Assembly (NCBI GenBank): GCA_911728455.2
Contig: OU452222.1
Span: forward strand, 16,471,201-16,535,200
Origin: Marthasterias glacialis
Lineage: Eukaryota; Echinodermata; Asteroidea; Forcipulatida; Asteriidae
Length of the DNA stretch: 64,000 nt
Direction of reading: 5' to 3'
A program made the position numbers and the translations under genes. This document shows positions 12,500-23,600 of this stretch, piece after piece; position 1 is the stretch's first letter; each line of letters starts with the position of its first letter. The notes beneath the pieces are model-generated. The model saw only the letters and a list, made by a program, of their open reading frames with translations. It was not told where the DNA came from and did no database searches.

Positions 12500-14545
12500 T
12501 TAATGATTAATCTTTTTATGGATGCAAGCAAGTGTAGTAGTCCGTCTACCCTCCATAGTGTAGGACGTCAGTGGCAGTGCACGGAGACTGACGTCCTACC
12601 ACAACAAGGGCTACCTTCGTTGTACTCTCCAGTGAGTTGGACTGACGTCCTCCACCAGCTCCAGTACCACCACCAATATTTTTCTATTACTAATGTTAGT
12701 ATTATTACTCATGGAGACCTCTATTACCTCCATGGAATAGTGATTAGTGTAGTAAAATTGCCCAGTTTCACTTTCAGGCCATACTCGAGACTGAATATCC
12801 AGATGTTTTGTGAGTTATAGTTAACTTATTAGTTAGAGTAGTCCTGGTTATATACACTACAGCTCAGTATAAATTTCCTTCCTCCATGGTTAGACCCAGT
12901 AACTTGGGTGCCGCACCCCTTATTGTTGATATTTATATAAAAATTCTTTCTTTCTTTACATCACCCCTGGGAAGCTGGCTAATATATTGTGATACAAAAA
13001 TTCTTTCTTTATATCAGCCCTGCGAAGCTGGCTGATATATTGTGATACAAATTTTGTTTCTTTCTTTATATCGCCCCTGGGAAGCAGGCTGATATATTGT
13101 GATACAAAAATTCTTTCTTTCTTTATATTACCCCTTGGCATGCTGGGAAGCAGGCTGATATATTGTGATGCAAAATGTCTTTATATCAACCCTGCGAAGC
13201 AGGCTGATATATTGTGATACAAAAATTCTTTCTTTCTTTATACCATCCCTGCGAAGCAGGCCCCTGCGCAGCAGGCCCCTGCTCAGCAGGCCTCTGCGCA
13301 GCAGGCCCCTGCGCAGCAGGCCCCTGCGAAGCAGGCTGATATATTGTGATACAAAAATTCTTTCTTTCTTTATACCACCCCTGCGCAGCAGGCCCCTGCG
13401 CAGCAGGCCCCTCTGCAGCAGGCCCCTGCGCAGCAGGCTGATATATTGTGATCATGCAAAATTTCTTTATATCAGCCCTGCGTAGCAGGCTGATATATTG
13501 TGATACAAAAATTCTTTCTTTCTTTATATCACCCCTGGGAAGCAGGCTGATATATTGTGATGCAAAAATTCTTTATGTGATGCAAAAATTCTTTGGGATG
13601 TACATGTACACAGATTTTGGCCAGTGGTTACCTATCAGTCAGCAGGGGTCATTTCATAAAAAAACCTAGTCTCTGCTCAAGAGCTTTGTGACACCTGCCC
13701 TATCTATGAATGGTGAAACAATTTGGCCAGTGGTCATCTGGTGGTCAGTAGTGTTCACCTATCGGTCAGCATGGGTCATTTAAAAAAATACATTGTCTCT
13801 GATAAGAGCTTTGTGACACCTGCCCTATCTATGGATGGTGAAACAATTTGCCAGTGGTCATCTGATGGTCAGTAGTGGTCATTTTATGAATATTTACAAA
13901 ATGCTTCTTCTCCCACATTCTTTAGCCGATTGCAGCTAAACTTGGTGGAATGCTTCATTGCCTTCATTTGGGGTTTACACAGATTTTGGCCAGTGGTCAC
14001 CTATCGGTCAGCTGGGGTCATTTTATAAAAAAATATCTAGTCTCTGCTGAAGAGTTTTATGACATCCTCTTGTGCAATGGATGGCGCAAAAACGCTGCAT
14101 GGCTAATGAGGATGCAAGCTTCATTTCTGTTTGCTCATTCGTACTCTTATTCTTAACATCTTTCAAAAATTAACGTATTCTGCCCAGGGAGTGGATTGCG
14201 TTTTCTGATTCCTTTGCTGGATTCTCCGATTCATTTGCTGTAAAGCTTGGCTCCATTACATTACAATAAACTCATCAGTATCACATACAACTGTCTTGAC
14301 CAAAGACTAAGAAACAATTTGACAATGCAGCCGGGTGCCTTGCGACACAGAGACAAATGCAGCCAAAATTCTGTTGTAATATAGCTTACTTCTAGGTACC
14401 AGCCATCATGCACATGTTAACTGTGGTTTTCCCATGGCCATCATTTAGTTCATAGGGCTGATATTCGTGCTTTGTGAAGCACTTAACTGCTTAAGCTCTA
14501 GTTTCCATTTCTACCTACGTTTTGACAAACCGAGACATTCTTAAT
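12500..14545. repeat. Composite repeat unit, first tandem copy (~2.04 kb)
   Basis: Part P (12511-12950) carries ATGGATGCAAGCAAGTG and TAGGACGTCAGT. A hairpin minisatellite follows (12950-13600), then part Q (13600-14520) built of ~260-380-bp subrepeats with GATTTTGGCCAGTGGTCACC and TTTAGCCGATTGCAGC. The same P-minisatellite-Q order repeats from 14546. No reading frame is conserved, so this looks like a non-autonomous element or satellite. Confidence 0.8.
12950..13600. repeat. Minisatellite with hairpin units (CAGCCTGC..GCAGGCTG) and nested expansion
   Basis: Unit of about 55-60 bp: GGCTGATATATTGTGATAC, then AAAAATTCTTTCTTTC, then TATATCACCCCTGGGAAGCA. About ten units. Inside two of them (13255-13340 and 13378-13436) a shorter block, CCCCTGCGCAGCAGG, is itself repeated. 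Confidence 0.85.
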
Positions 14546-16505
14546 CTTTTTTATGGATGCAAGCAAGTGTTGTAGTCCGTCTACCCTCCATAGTGTAGGA
14601 CGTCAGTCTCCGTTGCACACACAGTGGTACTGGTAGGTAGTGCCAGTGGCAGTGCACGGAGACTGACGTCCTACCACAACAAGGGCTACCCTCGTTGTAC
14701 TCTCGCCCAGTGAGTTGGACTGACGTCCTCCACCAGCTCCAGTACCACTACCAATATTTTTCTATTGCTAATGTTAGTATTATTAGTCATGGAGAACTCT
14801 ATTACCTCCATGGAAAAGTGATTAGTGTAGTAAAATTGCCCAGTTTCACTTTCACTTTCAGGCCATACTCGAGACTGAATATCCAGATGTTTTGTGAGTT
14901 ATAGTTAACTTATTAGTTAGAGTAGTCCTGGTTATATACACTACAGCTCAGTATAAATTTCCTTCCTCCATGGTTAGACCCAGTAACTTGGGTGCCGCAC
15001 CCCTTATTTTTGATATTTATATAAAAATTCTTTCTTTCTTTACATCACCCCTGGGAAGCTGGCTAATATATTGTGATACAAAAATTCTTTCTTTATATCA
15101 GCCCTGCGAAGCTGGCTGATATATTGTGATACAAATTTTGTTTCTTTCTTTATATCGCCCCTGGGAAGCAGGCTGATATATTGTGATGCAAAAATTCTTT
15201 ATATCAGCCCTGCGAAGCTGGCTGATATAATGTAAACATTCTTTCTTTCTTTCTTTGGTCTAACGGTTACGTGATCAAAATAAAAACGGTAATAACTCCT
15301 AAACGTTTTGACCGATTTTACCCAAACTTGGTCAAATTAAGCCATGACACCTGCCCTATCTATGGATGGTGAAACAATTTGACCAGTGGTCATCAGGTGG
15401 TCAGTAGTGGTCATTTTATGAATATTTACAAAATGCTTCTTCTCCCACATTCTTTAGCCGATTGCAGCTAAACTTGGTAGAATGCTTCATTGCCTCTTGA
15501 TACATTTGGGATGTACACAGATTTTGGCCAGTGGTTACCTATCAGTCAGCAGGGGTCATTTCATAAAAAAACCTAGTCTCTGCTCAAGAGCTTTGTGACA
15601 CCTGCCGTATTTATGAATGGTGAAACAATTTGGCCAGTGGTCATCCGGTGGTCAGTAGTGGTCACCTATCGGTCAGCATGGGTCATTTAAAAAAAGACAT
15701 TGTCTCTGATCAAGAGCTTTGTGACACCTGCCTTATCTATGGATGGTGAAACAATTCGCCAGTGGTCATCTGGTGGTCAGTAGTGGTCATTTTATGAATA
15801 TTTACAAAATGCTTCTTCTCCCACATTCTTTAGCCGATTGCAGCTAAACTTGGTGGAATGCTTCATTGCCTCGTGATACATTTGGGGTGTACACAGATTT
15901 TGGCCAGTGGTCACCTATCGATCAGCAGGAGGGCATTTTATAAAAAAAATATCTAGTCTCTGCTGAAGAGTTTTATGACATCCTCTTTTGCAATGGATGG
16001 CGCAAAAACGCCACATGGCTAATGAGGATGCAAGCTTCATTTCTGTTTGCTCATTCGTACTCTTATTCTTAGAATCTTAACGCATCTTAAATAATGTATT
16101 CTGCCCAGGGAGTGGATTGCATTCCCTGATTCCTTTGCTGGGTTTTCCGATTCATTTGCTGTAAAGCTTGGCTCCGTCGCATTACAATAAACTTATCAGT
16201 ATCGCACACAACTGTCTTGACCAAAGACTATGAAATGTTTTGACAATGCAGCCGGGTGCCTTGCGACACAGAGACAAATGCAGCCAAAAATCCTGTTGTA
16301 AATATAGCTGACTTCTAGGTACCAGCCGCCATGCACATGTTAACTGTGGTTTTCCCATGGCCATCATTTAGTTCATAGGGCTGATATTCGTGCTTTGTGA
16401 AGCACTTAAGCTCTAGTTTGACTTTATCGGTCGTACTAGCACGACCGATTGAAGTCAAAATCTCAAAAAAAGGAGTAACAGCGCCCCAGTAACTGGGTCT
16501 AACTA
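14546..16505. repeat. Composite repeat unit, second tandem copy (~1.96 kb)
   Basis: Nearly identical to 12500-14545 in P and Q, with a shorter minisatellite and an extra subrepeat in Q. Part P has a ~45-bp insertion that duplicates TCCGTTGCACAC- and CAGTGGCAGTGCACGG-like bases. Ends near GCTCTAGTTTGACTT, the point where part Q also ends at 43730 in the inverted copy. Confidence 0.8.
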
Positions 16506-17574
16506 GGGGTGGTGTTTTTCTTGCAATTAAATCAAATCTGATTTATTGCACTGGAAGTCTAACCAGACATTCAAACTGACTGTGAAACAATTTGGGCCAG
16601 TATGCATGATTAAGGAATTAGCCATCCATTTATATCAGTGCATTTTATACCTATATAAGCATTTTTGGTAAAAACCAACCTTGTTACAAGTTACCCCACA
16701 AGAACTTGAAATGCCTTGAAAAATGGAAAATCCCAACTACCACCAGCCTAATCATCATTGCTGGGGATTCAACTTACATGTACCTGATGTAGATTGGGTG
16801 GTATTAGTACTCTACATGTAGTAGTAGCCCCAAAAATATTAGTGCCGTTACGCTGGACTACCTCAACTTCATGGCCCTACACCGACTTACAACTGTAGGG
16901 ACTGTGAATGTATCGGACATTCATATTGAAACTCAAACTCTTTTTCCAAAATTTCCTCCCAATGTTCACTTACCTAAATTGCCTAATTGTTGCAATACAA
17001 TGATAAATACAATGATGTTGTGCAACCTCATTTTGGTATTTAACTTTATGAAGAAAACTCCAAGCCCACGATACACATTTAAAGATCGTAAGCGCCATGA
17101 TGTTCGCTGAGGGGGAAAAAACAGGAGTTTCTTGACTTCATCAACAGTCTCACTTGTCTTCAAGGAAGTTTGTTCCACAAGCAGGGAGCAGCGGAAGCAA
17201 AATGCTCCATCACCCCATGATCGTTTTGACAAGAAGAGGTGTCATTTATGGAGCTATAGTATTAGTAGTAGTACTTCAAGTAGTAGTAGTAGTACAGCCC
17301 TATAAGTAGACCTTCCCTTATGCACATGACGTCATGTTAGTAGGGCGCCCTCGGCTAGAGTTAAAAAGAAGGTTGCTCATTGGCCCATCCTGTTCGCTGC
17401 GCAAACACAGATGTGCCGCTTCCATTGTTTCATCATCGTTTTACCTCTAAGATGGCGGCCTTGTGACGTCAATGCATTTGCGGTCTACAGGGCCAGTCCA
17501 AAAAGTGGATGGGGCTAGCAAGCAGCTGGAGAAAATAGTTCCATCACACACTCTCATCATAGTTGGGCTTCCAG
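16506..17574. other. No gene seen
   Basis: AT-rich sequence with scattered AGT trinucleotide runs near 17262-17295. Confidence 0.4.
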
Positions 17575-17760
17575 GCCTGCTTGCTTTAATTCTTGAAACG
17601 GCAAGGGCACCGAGGCATTTTTCTTCTAGATAAAGGGCACCTCTATGGGGAAAGTGTAGATTTCTGTTGGAACATTTCAAGGGGCACCAAGGCAATGTCC
17701 AGGGGCAACGGAAGCAAGTGCCTCCATTGCCTCCGTGAAGTATCAAGCCTGGGCTTTAAA
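17575..17760. repeat. Interspersed repeat with GGGCACCAAGGCAATG core
   Basis: TTCTTGAAACGGCAAGGGCA, AAAGGGCACCTC, GGGGCACCAAGGCAATG and GCCTCCGTGAAGTATC occur in this order. Related, shuffled copies lie at 19320-19755 and around 21995-22075. Confidence 0.55.
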
Positions 17761-18842
17761 TATTACATTTGCTTCAGTACAGATCCTATATTAGAAGCTT
17801 TGAGATCCCCCCCCCTCCCCCGAGTAATAGTGGTATCGAGCACCCAGTTTCAACAAGTGGGTTTGACAACACACTTTGTCGGATTCCCTGAACATCTATC
17901 TGTCTAGATCTAGATTTTTTAGTATGAACTCTGATGGAGGTAGAAATATAGAAGACAAATGAAGTGATTAGCTGAGTGAAATAATCAACCAAACTATCAG
18001 TATCACGATGAAAACTACAGTTCACAACCAAGCAAAGTTGAATACATGGTTGTGAGACTACAAATCATGGTGTGCGCGGAAGAAGGTCATTTAAGGCTGT
18101 ACGACCTTTTCTCCGGGCCACACAAATTACAACTTTTTGCCCCAGCAGAAGGTCGCGAGCAATAACATGGCTCTTTTGAAAAAAGTAGGGCATTACTGTG
18201 GTATCTTTGTTGCTAGAATTACACCAAACACCCTTTTTCATCACACTAAGGTATTGGTGACTTTTGGGCAAAATTTCAGAGGCCCATATCTCAAAATCAA
18301 GATGAGATACCCTCTTATAACGTATCTGTGGATAATTGCTCCCCAAATTATCACAAATTGCTGTCAAGAGTGGTTTTAAGACTGATTTTTTTTTTCGTAT
18401 AATGGATCCTCAAAAGCCTACAAATCTACTGACATGAGGGACTTTTGGTGATTTTGAGCCCACCCCCCCCCCCTTGTGTCCACATAAAATGTCAGTTTGC
18501 TTGTTATAAGATGTAAATGTACTTGTATGGTTAGTGTCTTGGTACATGTACATTTGAGCATGTTGAGTGCCCCAACCAAGGAAAGACCAATCACAGCTTC
18601 ATTGGATGTTTGGAAGGGGTAGAAATAGGCCTTATAAGTCCAGTATTGAAAGTGCTGGATAATTGATCAAACCCGAATAATAAAATGTAAGAAAAACATT
18701 GTTTTAATATAAATGTGATGAACTTTTAATAGCTAAACCTTACCCATGCCAAAGAACACAGCTTCAGAAAATCCTAACATTGAGGATTTTAGAGATAAAT
18801 GAAGCTACAATCATGACAATAGAGTTTGACATCAAAGATGCT

Positions 18843-19263
18843 ACTGGGCGTTTTTACCCCAATGCCCCTGATTTTGCTTGGGGTAAAAACGCCCACTCAA
18901 AAAGAAATTACTGAGCAAAAAGCAAAAATTAGAATTAATTTTAGAATTTTATTTTATTATTTTGTAATTAACCCTTTCTAATTATATATCAACCAATTTT
19001 TTTTTTAAATAACACATTTTTTCATTTAAAAAATCATTTGAAATGATACAGGCAAAACCTGTGACGGTCAATTTTAAAAACTTTTTCTTCACATTTTTTT
19101 GAACAGCACCTCTGTACCCTTAAAATATGGCAATGAATTAAATTGTTTGTGTCATTAGATTTCATATTGTACTTGTTAAATATATCCCATTTCATCTTGT
19201 CTTGTACTAGCAGTGGAAACAAGTCAAGTGGGTGTTTTTACCCCATGGGCGTTTTTACCCCAG
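18843..19263. repeat. MITE bounded by GGGCGTTTTTACCCC motifs
   Basis: The left side has a small hairpin made of GGGCGTTTTTACCCC and GGGGTAAAAACGCCC. The right side ends with two more direct GGGTGTTTTTACCCC-like copies. The interior (~330 bp) is very AT-rich. Confidence 0.65.
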
Positions 19264-19319
19264 TTTACCCCTACTCCTAACTACACTAGTTTTTAGTAGT
19301 CTAGGGAAGGCAAACTTAT

Positions 19320-19755
19320 AGGTTCTTAAGTTAAAGGCTGGTAGGGGTTGACAGGCCTCGATCTTAAGAAAAACGGGGGCAGGCCTTTGCTGGCCAATTC
19401 AGAGAAATTGTACAAGGGCATGCTGGCCAAGTTGGTAGTGACAGTGCAATTTTTCTGAAGGGCCTGCTGGCCAACTCGACAGGGCATGAGGCCAGTGGCC
19501 TCGGTTAAGATCAAGGCCTGGGTTGGGTGTTCGGTGGGTGTGAGTGGGGGGGGGGGGTGAGGATGCAATAGGACTGTAAGGCTCTATACATACATGCAGG
19601 CCTGATTGCTTCATTCTTGAAAGGGCATGGGCTCCAAGGAATTTTGTCGATAAAGGGCAACTCAATTGTAAGTTTCTATTAGGACATTTAAAGGCACCAA
19701 GGCAATGGCCAGGGGCTGGAAGTATCAGGCCTCCGTGACTTGTCAGGCCTGCACA
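19320..19755. repeat. Interspersed repeat, second copy of the GGCACCAAGGCAATGG family
   Basis: Contains CATTCTTGAAAGGGCATGGG, AAAGGGCAACTC and GGCACCAAGGCAATGGCCAG, matching 17575-17760. It is preceded by a GCAGGCCTTTGCTGGCCAA / GGGCCTGCTGGCCAACTC region with local direct repeats. Confidence 0.5.
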
Positions 19756-20367
19756 TGTATGCCAAGAATCGCAACCATCGCGGTTTAGCTTTGATCAGCT
19801 ACCCTGATTTTACAGGGGACCAGGCTGGTTTACCCAGCGTGGTTGTCGAAACCACAGTTGTTGTTGGAACTGGTGCACAATCTGGCAATACAATGTGGAC
19901 AACTAGTGATTGAATGCCAACTATGAGAGCGTAAATCACCAGTCAAGTTCAAATTCAAATTTTTAGTGGATTAAATTTTTTCCATTAAAAATAGCAAACT
20001 TTTTCAACAAACTTGATCTGGCTGGCAGGTAATCTGAACATAGAGTGTAACTAAAGTATAAAGCACTATTATTATTAGTAGCACTCCTTCAGCAAGTTTA
20101 TCTTGGCCTTATGATTTGGGGCCGATTTAAAAAAAAAGTAGCTTAGTACAAAACCATTTCCTTACTAGAATATGGGAACCAGCCAAAATACCACTCCCCG
20201 TGTGCCGTCTGGACTGGCAAAGAATGTTAAGGTAAAACAAGAATACTTGGAAAAAATGTTCACGTAGGTGTTAGACTGTCTGTGCAAATTAGGGCGTATA
20301 TAATTTGTCATTTTTTTCCACCATCGGTTTGTCAGAGTTTTTAATCCTTTTTTCACCAGAGCTAAAC

Positions 20368-20622
20368 ATGGGGGAAAACAGGAAGCCCAACAGAGTGCCC
20401 TCCAGCATTCAAGATTCCGGGGGAGTCAAAGATCCAGCGGAAGAGCTCCGTCAGTACACGGAGGTGCACCGTTTTGATCCAGAGACAAGTCTGGAAACCA
20501 AAGCTGTGTGCTCTCAGCCTGAGCTGAAAGGGCGGGACTTAACTTTTCCGTTAGTGCCTTCCATCAGCGTTACATCTACGTACAGAATCAAGCAAGTGGA
20601 TGATTATAATGATTGTATGAAG
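20368..20622 (+). CDS. Gamma-lyase-like gene, coding exon 1 (residues 1-85)
   Basis: Starts at ATG 20368, eight bases after a CAG acceptor, so a 5' UTR intron is likely. Ends in CMK at the donor GTGAGT, phase 0. The first ~40 residues are polar and divergent. From LETKAV to PSISVTSTY it follows the usual N-terminal strand and loop of the Cys/Met metabolism PLP family. Confidence 0.9.
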
Positions 20623-23600
20623 GTGAGTCTTCTTACATGTATTCCTGGCATCTCGTGGTCGAGCTCTGGTGTTCCTGATCAGCAGAGTGTGGGTTCAAGT
20701 CCCGGTCTTTGACACTTGTGTCCTTAAGCAAGGCACTTGACCCATTATTGCTGCGTCCTTTTGGATGGGATTTGAAGCCGTAGCTCCCGTGCGTTGTGTA
20801 ATGCATCATTAAAAGAACCCGGTTACACTTACCGCTGAGAGAAGAGGTTTGCCCCGGTGTTTCTGGCAGTGGCTGATGAATGCACCGCAGCACCTTGTAA
20901 ACCATTAACAAGGTGCTACATAAATTGCTCTCATAAGTCAAAAACTTAAAAAAAAAACTGTCTTAAAAATAATATAAGCGCCTTGAGTACCTATACAGAC
21001 ACCATGTAAGACTCCAGTATTATATTATTGTATTCAAGATGTAAGCAAGGATCTAGTCCCACTTTCATATAGCTATGTACCGGGAAGCACATTTTTGTGC
21101 TTGCTATAGAGCCAGTGGTGCAGCTAGGATTCTTTTCAGTCGGGGAGGGGGGGGGCAGGAGCCAGGTTTTAAAATAATTTACATGTAACTGGATTGTTTT
21201 TCATGTGGGGGGAGGGGACTAGAAAATTGTGGGGGCACAATAAACTACACCTTGGTCCCATGATGGATTTAACGATGTCAGTTATTGACAACTTTCTATT
21301 CTTGAATATAAGTACTTTTTAAAAGAGATTTTTGATCTTCTTATGTTTGGTGCTTTTCCATTTGCACAGTCGGCCTTACCATCCATCAGGTACAAACAGC
21401 ATGTTCCAAGTGTTGTCATAGAAACATGAAGTTGGAGGTAAAAATGTTAACTGCATGCCATTTCAGTTTTTTTCCCCCCAAAAACCTATTCAGGACACCA
21501 CCATTAAGCAGTGCAGTTTGTCCTTGACAAATCTGTCAAAAAACGCTATATTTAAAACATGTTGTAGTTAGGGGTTCTAACTTATGACATCTAATGTTTA
21601 CATCTCCCCTGTTCAACACTGCTCAACTTGTTATTATCTCTATATAATAAAATTGTCCATTAAACAGCTTTGGCCATGATTCTTTTTTGTAATAAAAACA
21701 ACTTGTCAGAATCGGCTGACAGGAGTATAAACAAACACGATTGATAAAAGACAAAGGTCACTTTTCGCCTTTCACAATGTCAGGGAGCTTGTAATTTGTT
21801 TATCTCTAGGGCAAAGAGCAACCACACAGCAAAATTGATTAAAATTCACTGTACAGTGAAGTCCCTGGAAAGATGGGAAGGTGTATACTGATACACTATG
21901 TAAAAAATAAACAGAATTTGTAGCCTTTTTTGCATTTCTGTTTTGTTCAAATTCTAAAGCAAGATTTGTTTTTCTCGTACTTGAAGCTGTTTGAATTGAA
22001 ACGAAGGCAATTGCCTCTGTGCCGCTGGTCAGTGCCTTGGTGCCCCTTAAAATTTCATTGTTCAAAGGTGTCATTTCCTATGATAGAAAATTATCATTCT
22101 GTGAAGACCTGGAGTCTATAAAGAACCTATTACCCCCTACCTGACCTGGCTACATTGGCTACCTGTTAACAAACGCGTTAATTTCAAGCTACTTGTTCTT
22201 ATTTATCAATGTGTAAACAATTTGGCTCCTTTATATCTTTCTGATGACATTGTTTCATATAACAACCGAAATGTTCATGGCCATGCTCTCAGATCTCATA
22301 CTGATCACACCAGGTTGCATGTTCCCAAAACAACCCGTTCTTTTGGTGACAATTCTTTTTGTGTTGCCGGCGCACGCTTGTGGAACACTCTTCCTTCCAC
22401 CATCAGAAAAGCACCTTCTCTCACAACTTTCAGAAAATTGTTAAAATCGCATCTCTTCACGCAGCCGTTTACTTTTATGTTTCTCTTTTATTATTTGCCT
22501 TTTGTAAAGCGCTTAGATTTGAATAAGCGCTGTATAAGTACTGTATGTATGTATGTATGTATCCTCATACAAAAACTAGCTCAATTCAATTCCTATGGGC
22601 TGCTCGCAATAGACCTTAAATGTTCCAAGTGTTGTCATAGAAACATGAAGTTGGAGGTAAAAATGTTAACTGCATGCCATTTCATTTTTTTCCCCCAAAA
22701 ACCTATTCAGGACACCACCATTAAAAGCAGTGCAGTTTGTCCTTGACAAATCTGTCAAAAAACGCTATATTTAAAACATGTTGTAGTTAGGGGTTCTAAC
22801 TTATGACATCTAATGTTTACATCTCCCCTGTTCAACACTGCTCAACTTGTTCTTATCTCTATATAATAAAATTGTCCATTAAACAGCTTTGGCCATGATT
22901 CTTTTTTGTATAAGTACTGTATGTATGTATGTATGTATCCTCATACAAAAACTAGCTCAACTCAATTCCTATGGGCTGCTCGCAATAGACCTTGAATAGG
23001 CATCTTTAAATTCGCTTCCTTGGCTTTACAACCAATCAGAACAGGTAAATAAATAGAACAGAAATTTAATGAATTGGTATTATGTTCCAACTCTGGATAC
23101 CATACCTCCTTTAGGATGGTTACATTTACAACAGGTTAACCAATCATTCGTGTGAGTCAGCCGCTCATGCCATCAACTCTCTGGAAGGAGGTGTGGGCAC
23201 TTTGGTTTTCTCCTGCGGCATGGGAGCCATTACAACAACCCTACTGACTCTGCTGAAGGCTGGTGACCATGTGGTAAGACACAAGTACTTTATAACAACA
23301 ACAACAACAACAACAATAGTTAACAGTTTTTTAAAGGTATAATACAGGATTGGTAATCATCAGGTTTTGTATTTTTTAGTATCAGTCTGAAAGCTTACCG
23401 ATTCTGAAGTTCATACCAGTACCAATCTTCCAAAGAAATATTTCTCTCTGTAATACTGTCGATGTCGTGAAAAAAGAATGTGAAGACCCCATTTTAATTT
23501 GTGACAATCAAAATTTGTAACAATCAAAATCAAGGACAATGTGTTTACACGCTGAAAAGTGTGCACGGTTTTTCACTATTTTCTCTTGACTAAGATGACG

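Noticed and set aside
13165-13485. Tandem peptide repeat (SRPLRSRPL..) on + and (QGPAAQGPA) on -
   Set aside because: Both come from the hairpin minisatellite; neighbouring units change frame and contain stops.
12950-13600. CRISPR-like array
   Set aside because: Repeats and spacers are the same kind of sequence, units vary in length, and the setting is an animal genome.
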